Made by a program: the position numbers and the translations under genes. Below are positions 38,509-46,589 of a DNA stretch of 64,000 nucleotides, piece after piece. The notes beneath the pieces were generated by a model. The model was not told the DNA's origin. It saw only the letters and a list, made by a program, of their open reading frames with translations, and made no database searches. The DNA is from an uncultured Pseudohongiella sp. (GTDB lineage: Bacteria; Pseudomonadota; Gammaproteobacteria; Pseudomonadales; Pseudohongiellaceae): contig OX638341.1 in the NCBI GenBank assembly GCA_951812965.1, positions 1,842,438-1,906,437 of the forward strand, in the 5' to 3' direction. The number at the start of each line of letters is the position of its first letter. The first letter of the stretch is position 1.

Positions 38509-41037
38509 CTACCATTCGAATGATGTCCTCACGTACCAACTGCCGCCGGTAAACCCGTAGGGAGTAATCGTGTCATAGATTCCGTGGCCCAGGGAACTGA
38601 CCGAACGCACCTCTTCGGGATAGACGTTGAACAAATTGTTGGAGCCCGCATACACCGAAATTCCGTTCAGGAAATCGTACCCTACCTCGAAATCAACGAT
38701 CCATTGGGCGTCGTTCAAAGTATCGTTCTGAGCCGATGTCGCCACGTTGGTGAATTCTCCGAATCGGGTCGAGCGGAGGTTGGCGCGGAAGTTCTGTCCG
38801 ATCCAGGTAGCGCCGAGCGAGACCAGCGAATCGGCGAATTCATCCGTGTAAGTTCCGAGTCGCGCACGATTGAACTGAACGATGGGAGAACCATTGGCCA
38901 GCACCAGCCCGGAAAGTTCTTCCGGATTGGGGTCCACGGACAGGACGGACAGATCGTTATAGTTGTACGCGGCTGTGAAACTGATGTTCCCCACGTCGGT
39001 ATCCATGTCGTAGGTGGCGACAATGTCCACGCCTTCGCTGCGGGTGTCGATCGCGTTGGTGAAATAGTTCACGCCGCCGAGACTGGCGTCGAAACCGGCG
39101 GAGTCGAGCAAGGCGGATATCTCGCTGCCTATGCTGCCACCGCCCTGTGCGGCCCGGCCGTCACCCCGATTGAACTGCGTCGACAGCGCTACCCGGTCAT
39201 CTACGTCGATCCGGTAGAGGTCTACCGTCAGGTCGATTCCGGCTGGGGACTGAAATGTGAATCCCACGCTGAAATTCACCGATGTCTCGGGCACAAGAGG
39301 AACGGCGCCGAGAGCTCGCGCCGCCGAATCGGTCGATGGCAGTGTTTGCCGCAATACGATGGTTTCGGCGATGCCGTCGTTGTCCAGGTCCGCGAACTGG
39401 CCGCGGCTGCCCCGAAAGCCAAGTTGCTGCACGCTCGGCGCCCTGAATCCGGTGTTCGCCGATCCGCGCAGGGCAAAAGTATCGGATAGCGCATAGCGGG
39501 CGCTGACCTTGCCGATTATTTCCTGGCCGGCTGAATCGTCGAAATCCTCATAACGAAGCGCGGCTCCGAGGAATAACTGTTCCGTTGGATCCCAACCCAG
39601 TTCGCCGTAAATATTGAAGTTGTTGCGCGACAAATCGTTCACGGCTTCGGGAGAGAATCCCGGAAATCCCTGTGCAGCGGGGGCGCGGCCGTTGTTGCCA
39701 TCGGCGTAGCTTGCCGGTTCGCCCTCGGTGATGGCGTAGTTTTCCTTGCGTAATTGCGTGCCGAGCGAAACCTGGAGTTGACCGCCGTCAGCCAGACTGA
39801 TGGCGCGGGTAATGTCGAATTGCCCGGATGTTTCATCGGCGATCATCTGGCCGAGATAGAACGAAGTGGGGCTGAGTGCGCCCAGGCTGGCGTTTATTCC
39901 GTGCGCATTGTTCCAGGTCGCTTCGTTTTCTCCGCTGTTGACCGAAAGATCCCAATCCCAGTCTCCCGCTACACCGCGCAAGCCAGCGACGATCTCGTGA
40001 TCTTTCTCGCCGATTACTTCCCGCGGACGGAATCCTTGCGGGAAAATTTCGGGAATCGCCCTGGAATCCCGCGGGCGCCGGAAAGTAAAGTCGAGTTCCG
40101 AGTCGCGGTCGGCGAATGTCACGAAACTGTAGAATTCCACTTCGTCGAAGTCGTAACCGAAATTGATCGCCCCGGCATAGGTATTCCTGGGGAAATTTCC
40201 GTAGTTGGATGTCACCAGGCGGTCAATCGTGAACTCTCGGGGATCGAGCCCGCCGCCCGGAAGCAATGGAAACAGATTGCGTCCGGCGGGATTGGCCGGA
40301 TCCGGAATCGGCACGGGACGCGCTCGGTTGGAGAAACCGGAGTCCATATAGTCCAGACTGAAATTGATAAATCCGGCATCCCCTACCTGCGTCCCGACAT
40401 TGATGCCCGCGTTTCTGAACTTTCCGTCTCCATGGTCGAAGTTCTGACCACCATTCGTCGTGAAACTTCCGCCATCGCTATCTTCCTTGAGGATGATATT
40501 GACGACGCCGGCAATCGCGTCCGACCCGTATTGCGCCGCGGCGCCGTCGCGCAACACTTCAATTTGCCTGATCGCGGACCGGGGAATCAGGTTCAGGTCG
40601 ACGCCGGCGGAGCCGCTGAAAAGTCCCGTACTGGTGTTGATCAGCGCGGTGCGATGGCGGCGTTTGCCGTTCACCAGCACCAGGGTCTGGTCCGGATGCA
40701 ACCCGCGCAATCCGGCCGAAGCGATAAATGTCGCGGTACCGCCGCCGGGACGCTGGGGCATCTTGAGGGATGGCACCAGGTACCGCAGCGTTTCAAACAA
40801 ACCCACCTGGGGTTGCAGATCCAACTGATCCGCGGAGAATACATCTATCGCGACCGGGCTCTCGGATACCGAGCGGGGTCTGCCGCGAACACCTGTAACT
40901 GTTATTTCGACAAGTTCTTCCAGTGCCTCAGATTCCTGGGCCTGGGCTTTCGACCCAATCCCGGAAGCCGCTACCAAGAGTGCTGCCAGCGCCCCTGTAC
41001 CGGCTGTCTTGACCATAGCGTTCATACTTACAGACAT
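38509..41037 (-). CDS. TonB-dependent receptor
   Basis: An 842-residue outer-membrane receptor with a signal peptide (ALAALLVAASGIGSKAQAQ), a TonB box-like region (LVEITVTGVRGRPRS), a plug with LVLVNGKRRHRTALI, DLNLIPRSAIRQIEVLRDGAAAQYGSDAIAGVVNIIL, and a barrel ending in TSFEW. The GKRRHR and GSDAIAGVVNI strings are typical of the large iron-siderophore/oligopeptide-like TBDR subgroup common in Sphingomonas and Alteromonas relatives. AGAGGAG lies 7 bp before ATG 41037. The CocE hydrolase follows 84 bp downstream and may process the imported ligand. The ligand is unknown. Confidence 0.9.
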   Translation of the reverse strand: MSVSMNAMVKTAGTGALAALLVAASGIGSKAQAQESEALEELVEITVTGVRGRPRSVSESPVAIDVFSADQLDLQPQVGLFETLRYLVPSLKMPQRPGGGTATFIASAGLRGLHPDQTLVLVNGKRRHRTALINTSTGLFSGSAGVDLNLIPRSAIRQIEVLRDGAAAQYGSDAIAGVVNIILKEDSDGGSFTTNGGQNFDHGDGKFRNAGINVGTQVGDAGFINFSLDYMDSGFSNRARPVPIPDPANPAGRNLFPLLPGGGLDPREFTIDRLVTSNYGNFPRNTYAGAINFGYDFDEVEFYSFVTFADRDSELDFTFRRPRDSRAIPEIFPQGFRPREVIGEKDHEIVAGLRGVAGDWDWDLSVNSGENEATWNNAHGINASLGALSPTSFYLGQMIADETSGQFDITRAISLADGGQLQVSLGTQLRKENYAITEGEPASYADGNNGRAPAAQGFPGFSPEAVNDLSRNNFNIYGELGWDPTEQLFLGAALRYEDFDDSAGQEIIGKVSARYALSDTFALRGSANTGFRAPSVQQLGFRGSRGQFADLDNDGIAETIVLRQTLPSTDSAARALGAVPLVPETSVNFSVGFTFQSPAGIDLTVDLYRIDVDDRVALSTQFNRGDGRAAQGGGSIGSEISALLDSAGFDASLGGVNYFTNAIDTRSEGVDIVATYDMDTDVGNISFTAAYNYNDLSVLSVDPNPEELSGLVLANGSPIVQFNRARLGTYTDEFADSLVSLGATWIGQNFRANLRSTRFGEFTNVATSAQNDTLNDAQWIVDFEVGYDFLNGISVYAGSNNLFNVYPEEVRSVSSLGHGIYDTITPYGFTGGSWYVRTSFEW

Positions 41038-41126
41038 CTTGAACTCCTCTGGTTAAAATTTACTTGCCTAGCCGAGTCACTCTACAGGAGTGGCCCGGCG
41101 CCCGATAGAAATAATTAAACACTTTT

Positions 41127-41161
41127 CACACCAAATTCCGGAGTACCGGAAATTTGGTGTG
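41127..41161. promoter_or_regulatory. Long inverted repeat in the TonB receptor/serine hydrolase divergent region
   Basis: CACACCAAATTCCGG and CCGGAAATTTGGTGTG form a 15-bp stem with one bulged A and a 4-nt AGTA loop. It lies 90 bp before the receptor start and 46 bp before the serine hydrolase start. It could be an operator or a hairpin in the leader; there is no U-tract. Confidence 0.55.
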
Positions 41162-41206
41162 ATCTGATAAGCTCGCCTTGAATCTCTACACGTCAGGCAA
41201 TTCGTC

Positions 41207-42304
41207 ATGAAAGCATGGTTACTTGTCGCAGCGCTGGTCTTCTGCCCGCTGGTTTTCGCAATGGACCAGGCCGAACTATCCGCCTTGCTCGAAAAGGCGC
41301 GGGCGGAAATGGACATGCCCGGGCTGCGCGGCGCCGTGCGGTTTGTGGATGGCTCGATAGTCAGCGCTTCGGTGGGGCTGGCGGATGTGGAAAATGCCGT
41401 GGCGCTCGACGATTCCGTGGGTATGCCGGGCGGGAGCACGGGCAAGACTTTCGTCGCCGCGCTGACGATGTTGCTGGTTGAGGACGGTGTGCTCGCGCTC
41501 GAAGATCCGGCGTCGAAATGGCTGGGTGGCGTCGCATGGTTCGACGAACTGCCCAATGCGGAAACGATGCGTATACGGCATCTGCTCTCGCATTCTTCCG
41601 GCATGGGCGACTATCCGGCCACGATGCGTTACGGCATGCTTTCAATTTGGCGCGCGATCAGCCGTGGAGGAATCCGGTTCGAAGTCGAGGAGTTGATCGG
41701 CATGGTCGATCGCGAGCCGCTGTTTCCGGCGGGAGAGGGCTATGCCTACACCGACGCTGGTTATCTGGTGCTCGGGCGCGTGATCGAGGCGGCAAGCGGG
41801 CGCGAATATTTCGATCTGCTCGACGAAAGAATTCTGACGCCGCTGGGTCTCGACGAAATCAGACCCCAGGACCGGTCGATACTGCAGGACATCACTCCGG
41901 GCTATATGGCCGGCGCGCGCAATCTTCGGGACGACGGCAGCATGAAGATCGATCCTTCCTCGGAGTGGACCGGCGGCGGGCTGGTCACGAATCCGACCAT
42001 GCTGGTCCGGTTCTACGGGGACCTGGCCGAAAGCCGCGCGGTACGGACCGAAAGTCTTGCAGCGATGCTCGACGCAGGCTGGCGCGATCCCTCCGCGCCA
42101 GATTGGCATTACGGATTCGGTCTGTTCGTCTACGATGGCGGCGGCCGTTTCGGTCATGGCGGCCTGTGGCCGGGATATCGGACCCAGGTCATGCACTACG
42201 CCGAATCAGGCACGACGATAGCCGTACAGACCAATCGCGACGGACGCCTCGATCTGGAAGGGCTGGTGGCTCGAATCGAATCGCGGCTTCGCGATGCCCG
42301 CTGA
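41207..42304 (+). CDS. Class C beta-lactamase-fold serine hydrolase, exported
   Basis: A 365-residue protein with a signal peptide (WLLVAALVFCPLVFA). It has SxxK as S77-TGK80, a YxN-position motif reading YAYTDAGYLVLG, and HGG in place of KTG (GRFGHGGLWPGY). This matches the broad AmpC/esterase-like family (beta-lactamase, PF00144) acting as esterase, peptidase or D-aminopeptidase more often than as a resistance enzyme. It overlaps the following prenyl-synthase gene by 11 bp, so the two are co-transcribed. Confidence 0.85.
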   Translation: MKAWLLVAALVFCPLVFAMDQAELSALLEKARAEMDMPGLRGAVRFVDGSIVSASVGLADVENAVALDDSVGMPGGSTGKTFVAALTMLLVEDGVLALEDPASKWLGGVAWFDELPNAETMRIRHLLSHSSGMGDYPATMRYGMLSIWRAISRGGIRFEVEELIGMVDREPLFPAGEGYAYTDAGYLVLGRVIEAASGREYFDLLDERILTPLGLDEIRPQDRSILQDITPGYMAGARNLRDDGSMKIDPSSEWTGGGLVTNPTMLVRFYGDLAESRAVRTESLAAMLDAGWRDPSAPDWHYGFGLFVYDGGGRFGHGGLWPGYRTQVMHYAESGTTIAVQTNRDGRLDLEGLVARIESRLRDAR

Positions 42305-43313
42305 AGAAGACCTTGCCGTTCAGACGGAACTTCTCGAAGGCGTTTCCCGTTCATTCGCCTTTACCAATCCGCAATTGCCGGAATCGTTGCGCAATGCCGC
42401 GGGCAATGCCTATCTCCTGTGCCGGATAGCGGATACGATCGAAGACGACCCTGGAATCGCGTATGCGCACAAAAAGGAATTCTCCGAGCGGCTGACGGCG
42501 ATGGTGGGGGATTCCGAGGACCCGCAAACGTTCGCGAGCGATCTCGGTGCGATCCTGTCGCCGCAGAGCAGGGCGAGGGATTGCGAGCTTGTCGCCCGGG
42601 CGCCGCTTGTCATGCGCATCAACCGCGCATTGCCGCAAGCCCAGCGCCATGCGCTTGCCCGCTGCGTCGGCATCATGAGTTCCGGCATGACCGGTTTTCA
42701 GGCAAAACGCGGGCTCGGGGGCCTGGCCGACATTCGGCAGATGGAACGTTATTGCTATTTTGTCGCTGGAGTGGTCGGCGAGATGCTGACCGAGTTGTTC
42801 TGCGATTACAGTCCCCGCATCGCCGCACGGCGCGAGAAACTGATGCCGCTGGCGATCGCCTATGGCCAGGGCCTGCAAATGACCAACATCCTCAAGGACA
42901 TCTGGGAAGACCGGCGCCGCGGCGTCTGCTGGTTGCCGCGGGATGTTTTCCTGGCGGCGGGAGTGGAACTCGAACGCCTGCCCGATGAACATGGCAAGCC
43001 GGGCTTTGCCATCGCGCTGCGGCAATTGCTCGGCATCGCGCGCGAACAACTCGAATCGGCCGTTGCATACATCAAGCTAATGCCCGCGGGCGAAACGGGC
43101 ATTCGCCGTTATTGCCTGTGGGCTGTCGGCATGGCGGTGCTGAGCTTGCGCCGTATCCACGCCAATCCGCATTTTTCCAGCGAGAAGGAAGTGCGCATCA
43201 CGCGCGCTCAGGTGCGCGGCGTCATCGCCTCGACCAGCGCCTGCGCCAGCTTTAATCCAGCCTTGTCATTGCTTTTCGCCTGGCTGAACCGGGGTCTTCC
43301 GTCCGGCTCATGA
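42294..43313 (+). CDS. Squalene/phytoene synthase-family enzyme, copy A
   Basis: A 339-residue trans-isoprenyl diphosphate synthase. The two Asp-rich motifs that bind Mg-diphosphate are D47-TIE-D51 (CRIADTIEDD) and D202-IWE-D206 (NILKDIWED), and YCYFVAGVVGEMLTELF is the conserved helix between them. The family condenses two FPP (squalene, dehydrosqualene) or two GGPP (phytoene). It overlaps the serine hydrolase by 11 bp and its 3' end overlaps a convergent paralogue by 6 bp. Full length and both motifs suggest an active enzyme; FPP as substrate is inferred. Confidence 0.88.
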   Translation: MPAEEDLAVQTELLEGVSRSFAFTNPQLPESLRNAAGNAYLLCRIADTIEDDPGIAYAHKKEFSERLTAMVGDSEDPQTFASDLGAILSPQSRARDCELVARAPLVMRINRALPQAQRHALARCVGIMSSGMTGFQAKRGLGGLADIRQMERYCYFVAGVVGEMLTELFCDYSPRIAARREKLMPLAIAYGQGLQMTNILKDIWEDRRRGVCWLPRDVFLAAGVELERLPDEHGKPGFAIALRQLLGIAREQLESAVAYIKLMPAGETGIRRYCLWAVGMAVLSLRRIHANPHFSSEKEVRITRAQVRGVIASTSACASFNPALSLLFAWLNRGLPSGS

Positions 43314-44351
43314 GCGCGGAACATTGCGCAACAGCAGGTCGAACAGCCGGCGCAGAGCCGGGTCTGAATGCGCCAGCAGTACAATTGCCGTTATCAACGC
43401 CGGCGCGGCGCGTTTCGGCTGCGGGATATCCTTGCCTGCGCGAAATTCTTCCGAGCGGTGAATGCGGCGCAAGGTAAGCGCTGCCATGCCGAGGGTCAGC
43501 AGCAGGTGCCGGCGGATACCGAGTTCCCGGCGCGGGATCAGCAGCGCAAAGCCGAGCCCTTGCCGCAAGTGGCGATGCGTGGCGGCCACCAGATCATCGA
43601 GGCCCTCAGCAAAGTCAGGGCCATTATCGGCGGTGCGCATTTCGTCGAGATCAAAGCCTCTGGCAACAAATGGCTCTTTCGGCAGCCAGCAATAGCCTCG
43701 GGCATGGTCAGCCCAGATATCCCTGAGGATATTAGTCATTTGCAGACCTCGGCCAAACTCGGGAGCCAGCCTCATCAGTTCTTCGCGCCTTTCCGCCACC
43801 GCGGGAGAATGATCGCAGAACAACTCGGTGAGCATCTTCGCCACCACGCCGGCGACGTGATAACAATAGCGGTCGAGGTCCGCCATATGTCGTAATCCTT
43901 CCCGATTTCGTCGGCGCTGGAATTCGATCATGCCCCGGGTCATTTCGGTAAGGCATTGTTCTATGGCCCTGCGCCGCGCGGGAGCGAATGCATGGGTAAT
44001 CCGCACGATCCGGCCGGTGTTTTCAACCAGTATTCGCTCGCTGCTCGAAGCGGCGCCGGAAAGCAGCGTGGACAATTTCGCGGCCAGTGGCTCGGAGTCG
44101 GCGTGGCCGGCCACCGCGGAAGCAATTCCTCGCAACAATATTTCCTTGCGTATAGGATCGAGTCCGGGATCGTCTTCGACGGTGTCGGCGATGCGGCACA
44201 GGAGATAGGCATTGGCGACTACCTCGCGCAATTCGGAAGGCAGCAGTGGAATGGTCAGCGAATAGGTGCGCGACACTCGCTGCAACATGTCGGCCTGAAA
44301 AGCAATTTCGGCCTCGCGTACCGGCGTGGATTCTGGCGTGTCGGTCGGCAT
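43308..44351 (-). CDS. Squalene/phytoene synthase-family enzyme, copy B (convergent paralogue)
   Basis: A 347-residue paralogue of the preceding gene, on the other strand. Shared strings include NAYLLCRIADT-EDDPG, YCY-VAGVV-KMLTELFCD-SP and GLQMTNIL-DIW. Both Asp motifs are intact: D56-TVE-D60 and D211-IWA-D215. It is 12 bp downstream of the D-2-hydroxyacid dehydrogenase gene and likely co-transcribed with it. Having two full-length copies end to end suggests a duplication followed by divergence, perhaps a two-enzyme squalene route or two products. Confidence 0.88.
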   Translation of the reverse strand: MPTDTPESTPVREAEIAFQADMLQRVSRTYSLTIPLLPSELREVVANAYLLCRIADTVEDDPGLDPIRKEILLRGIASAVAGHADSEPLAAKLSTLLSGAASSSERILVENTGRIVRITHAFAPARRRAIEQCLTEMTRGMIEFQRRRNREGLRHMADLDRYCYHVAGVVAKMLTELFCDHSPAVAERREELMRLAPEFGRGLQMTNILRDIWADHARGYCWLPKEPFVARGFDLDEMRTADNGPDFAEGLDDLVAATHRHLRQGLGFALLIPRRELGIRRHLLLTLGMAALTLRRIHRSEEFRAGKDIPQPKRAAPALITAIVLLAHSDPALRRLFDLLLRNVPRS

Positions 44352-44363
44352 CCTGTTACTCGT

Positions 44364-45314
44364 TCAGTTTCCTATGACTTCAGTAACTAACGTTTTGGCG
44401 CTGAACCAGGAATCCAGATTTTCCACGACCAGGTTGCCCATGGCGGCGCGAGTCTCCACCGTTGCGCTGCCGATGTGGGGCAGCAACACGACGTTGTCCA
44501 TTGACAGTAGTTCCTCTGGAACCTCCGGTTCATTGGCATAGACATCGAGTCCGGCGCCGGCGATCAGTCCGTGTCGCAGGGCTTGCACCAGGGCGGACTC
44601 GTTGACGCTGGAGCCGCGTCCCACGTTGATGAAAATACCTTCAGGACCGAGCGCGTCGAGCACTTCGAGATCGACCAGGCCGAAGGTTTCAGGGCCGCCC
44701 GGCAACATGTTGAGCAATATGTCGCTGTGTCCGGCCAGCTCGCGGGCGGATTCGAAATACGGAAACGATACGTCCTCCTTGCGTGCTCGATTATAATACG
44801 CGAAACGCAATCCGAACGGCTCCGCCCTGCGCACGATGGCATTGCCGATGCGGCCGAGGCCAAGAACGCCGAGCGTGCGTCCCGCCAGGCCGCTGCCGAA
44901 GGGGAGCGGCCCCTTGCGCCATTCGCCTTCACGTACGAAACGGTCGGCATTGACGATATTGCGTGTGGTTGCGAGGATCAGCGCCATCGCCACATCGGCC
45001 ACTGCGTCGTTGAGCACGTCGGGGGTATTCGTGACCGCAATGCCTGCCGCCGCCGTGCGCTGGAAATCGATTCCGTCGACCCCGACCCCGAAACAAGACA
45101 GCACGCGCAGCGAACCCAGTTCGTAGACGATTTCGTCACAGACCCAGGAGGCGCTCGCCGCGGCCTCGCATTGACCGTCGAGCCGTTCGATCAACCTGCG
45201 TTTTTCGGCGTCGGACAGAAGCCACAAGTGATGCGTTTCGTAGCGCGCGTCGAGCTTGGCAATGGTGTCGGCATGGAAGTTGTTGACTATCAGCAAGGCC
45301 GGATTTTCAGGCAT
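44364..45314 (-). CDS. D-isomer-specific 2-hydroxyacid dehydrogenase
   Basis: A 316-residue NAD(P)-dependent oxidoreductase. The nucleotide-binding motif is GRTLGVLGLGRIGNAIVRRA; catalytic Arg lies in FINVGRGSSVNE, Glu in the GLDVYANEPEVP block and His in VVLLPHIGSAT. This is the hydroxypyruvate/glyoxylate reductase-like branch. ATG 45314 (MPENPALLIVNN) is preferred to the longer frame from 45383. It forms an operon with the prenyl-synthase paralogue downstream; no metabolic link is obvious. Confidence 0.9.
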   Translation of the reverse strand: MPENPALLIVNNFHADTIAKLDARYETHHLWLLSDAEKRRLIERLDGQCEAAASASWVCDEIVYELGSLRVLSCFGVGVDGIDFQRTAAAGIAVTNTPDVLNDAVADVAMALILATTRNIVNADRFVREGEWRKGPLPFGSGLAGRTLGVLGLGRIGNAIVRRAEPFGLRFAYYNRARKEDVSFPYFESARELAGHSDILLNMLPGGPETFGLVDLEVLDALGPEGIFINVGRGSSVNESALVQALRHGLIAGAGLDVYANEPEVPEELLSMDNVVLLPHIGSATVETRAAMGNLVVENLDSWFSAKTLVTEVIGN

Positions 45315-45787
45315 TCGTCCATGTCCTTTTCGAAGCAGCCGCCAGTATACTTTCCTGCCGGATTCGGGCAAGACGATTTTCACGGAACTTTGACATACTC
45401 GCGCACATTGAAAGTAGGGGATGCAATATGGCGGACAGACGTTGGAAGCTTTATTGATAGAGTCCCTTGAGCCAAGGCAGAACCGTCGCTAAGACCGCAG
45501 CGAAATTTGCTGGATCTTATCTATCCAAACTCAAATCAGGAATCCCTGTCAAAAAGGGATACTCCTTCCTGCCGTGAATAACTGATCCATATGCGTCACC
45601 AACATCGGCAACGCAGAAGTCGCTGACGGGCTGTTGTTGGCGCGCGCAAAAACTGCTTTTTGAAAAAAGTAACCCCGCCGGGGCCTTGCGGCAAGTCCGG
45701 CGGGGAGTAATTGCGGGCAAGTCTGGAGCCCTTCGGGGCTAAGGTCAAGAATTCAGCAAATTTCGATGCCGATCGAGCAACCTAAGG
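45315..45787. other. 473-bp non-coding stretch with hairpins and a possible gene remnant
   Basis: A short minus-strand frame at 45517-45720 ends GRKEYPFLTGIPDLSLDR, similar in style to the zinc-ribbon openings of Trm112-like or methyltransferase proteins (xGIPxL), but it lacks paired cysteines, so at most it is a remnant. The stretch also holds a terminator-like hairpin (45673-45705) and AGCCCTTCGGGGCT (45727-45740). No known structured RNA was recognised. Confidence 0.45.
45661..45705 (-). terminator. Probable Rho-independent terminator of the PIN toxin operon
   Basis: On the minus strand CCCCGCCGG and CCGGCGGGG (45673-45705) pair around a loop that itself contains CTTG/CAAG, and TTACTTTTTTC follows. 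It lies about 80 bp beyond the toxin stop, past a second small hairpin. Confidence 0.6.
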
Positions 45788-46192
45788 TCATGCAAAGGGG
45801 TCGATCAACTCAACGCCTGTGGACTGAAAGTGGCGCAGATTTCTCGTTACGACCACAAGCCCATGCTCGAGTGCCGTGGCGGCCAGCAGCAGATCGGCAC
45901 TCTGGTTGCCAATCCTGGCGGAAAGCTGGCCCCAGCGCCGGGCCACTGCCAGATTGACTCCGAGGATATGATCCCCGTACATCTCGATCAGACTGTCCAG
46001 CCATTCACCGAGTCTGAGCGCGAATTCCGGGTCGGATTGTCGCTGCCGCGCAATACCTCTTTCGATTTCGCCAACAGTAACGACGCTGATATACAGATCG
46101 GTGGTGCGCTGATTCGCCAGCCACTCGACAACACGAGGAAATCTATCTCTTTTGCGCAAGACGGAAAGCACATCGGTGTCGACTAGATACAT
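45788..46192 (-). CDS. VapC-family PIN-domain toxin
   Basis: A 134-residue PIN ribonuclease with acidic residues in YLVDTDVLS, VVTVGEIERG and NQSADLLLAATALEHG, followed by VVTRNLRHF, the usual Asn-containing fourth motif of this subgroup. Its ATG overlaps the antitoxin stop by one base (TGATG). It would cleave a specific tRNA or rRNA when released from the antitoxin. All catalytic residues are present, unlike the module at 16.9 kb. Confidence 0.9.
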   Translation of the reverse strand: MYLVDTDVLSVLRKRDRFPRVVEWLANQRTTDLYISVVTVGEIERGIARQRQSDPEFALRLGEWLDSLIEMYGDHILGVNLAVARRWGQLSARIGNQSADLLLAATALEHGLVVVTRNLRHFQSTGVELIDPFA

Positions 46193-46446
46193 CAGAATTC
46201 GACTTTTCTCGGTGTAACTCCCAGCCGCGCGAAGTCTTCTCCGCCCTGGGGTATTTCCAGCAGCAGTTCGGCCAAGCCTGGCGCCGCGGCCTTTTCCATC
46301 CGGCGAAGCCGCTCATACTCGGATGTCGAAAGCACTACGACAGCCGGCTTCCCGCGCCGCGTCACCCGTTGCGGCGTACCAGCCAACGCCGCCTCGACCA
46401 CGGCGCTGAACTTGTTCTTGGCGTCTTGTAGGGGCCACTCGATCAT
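46192..46446 (-). CDS. Phd/YefM-type antitoxin
   Basis: An 84-residue protein starting MIEWPLQDAKNKFSAVVEAALAG, with QRVTRRGKPAVVVLSTSEYERL, the Phd/YefM DNA-binding fold. ATG 46446 is chosen because AGGAG lies 8 bp upstream. It neutralises the PIN toxin encoded next and should repress the pair through the palindrome at 46467-46487. Confidence 0.9.
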   Translation of the reverse strand: MIEWPLQDAKNKFSAVVEAALAGTPQRVTRRGKPAVVVLSTSEYERLRRMEKAAAPGLAELLLEIPQGGEDFARLGVTPRKVEF

Positions 46447-46466
46447 GTAAATTACTCCTTTCAATT

Positions 46467-46487
46467 GGCTAGATTATCTATCTAGCC
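46467..46487. promoter_or_regulatory. Probable autoregulatory operator of the Phd/PIN module
   Basis: GGCTAGAT and ATCTAGCC form a perfect 8-bp inverted repeat around TATCT, overlapping a second palindrome TAGATTATCTA (46470-46480). It starts 21 bp before the antitoxin ATG, the usual place for Phd/YefM binding. Confidence 0.7.
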
Positions 46488-46589
46488 GTTAGTCATGTCA
46501 AACCATTCTCAATAGCGCGGGGCGGGGCTGTGGTAGAGTTGACGGCGCTTTGCCGGGTTAGGTCCGGCGTTTGTTTGGTAATCGGAATC

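Noticed and set aside
41207-42304. AmpC beta-lactamase
   Set aside because: HGG in place of KTG and YTD in place of YxN point to the broader esterase/peptidase-like branch.
42294-44351. Carotenoid or hopanoid biosynthesis cluster
   Set aside because: Only the two head-to-head condensing enzymes are present; no desaturase, cyclase or hpnE-like gene is near them.
45400-45760. 6S RNA, SRP RNA or another known structured RNA
   Set aside because: Hairpins are present, but none of the conserved sequence blocks of these RNAs was found on either strand.
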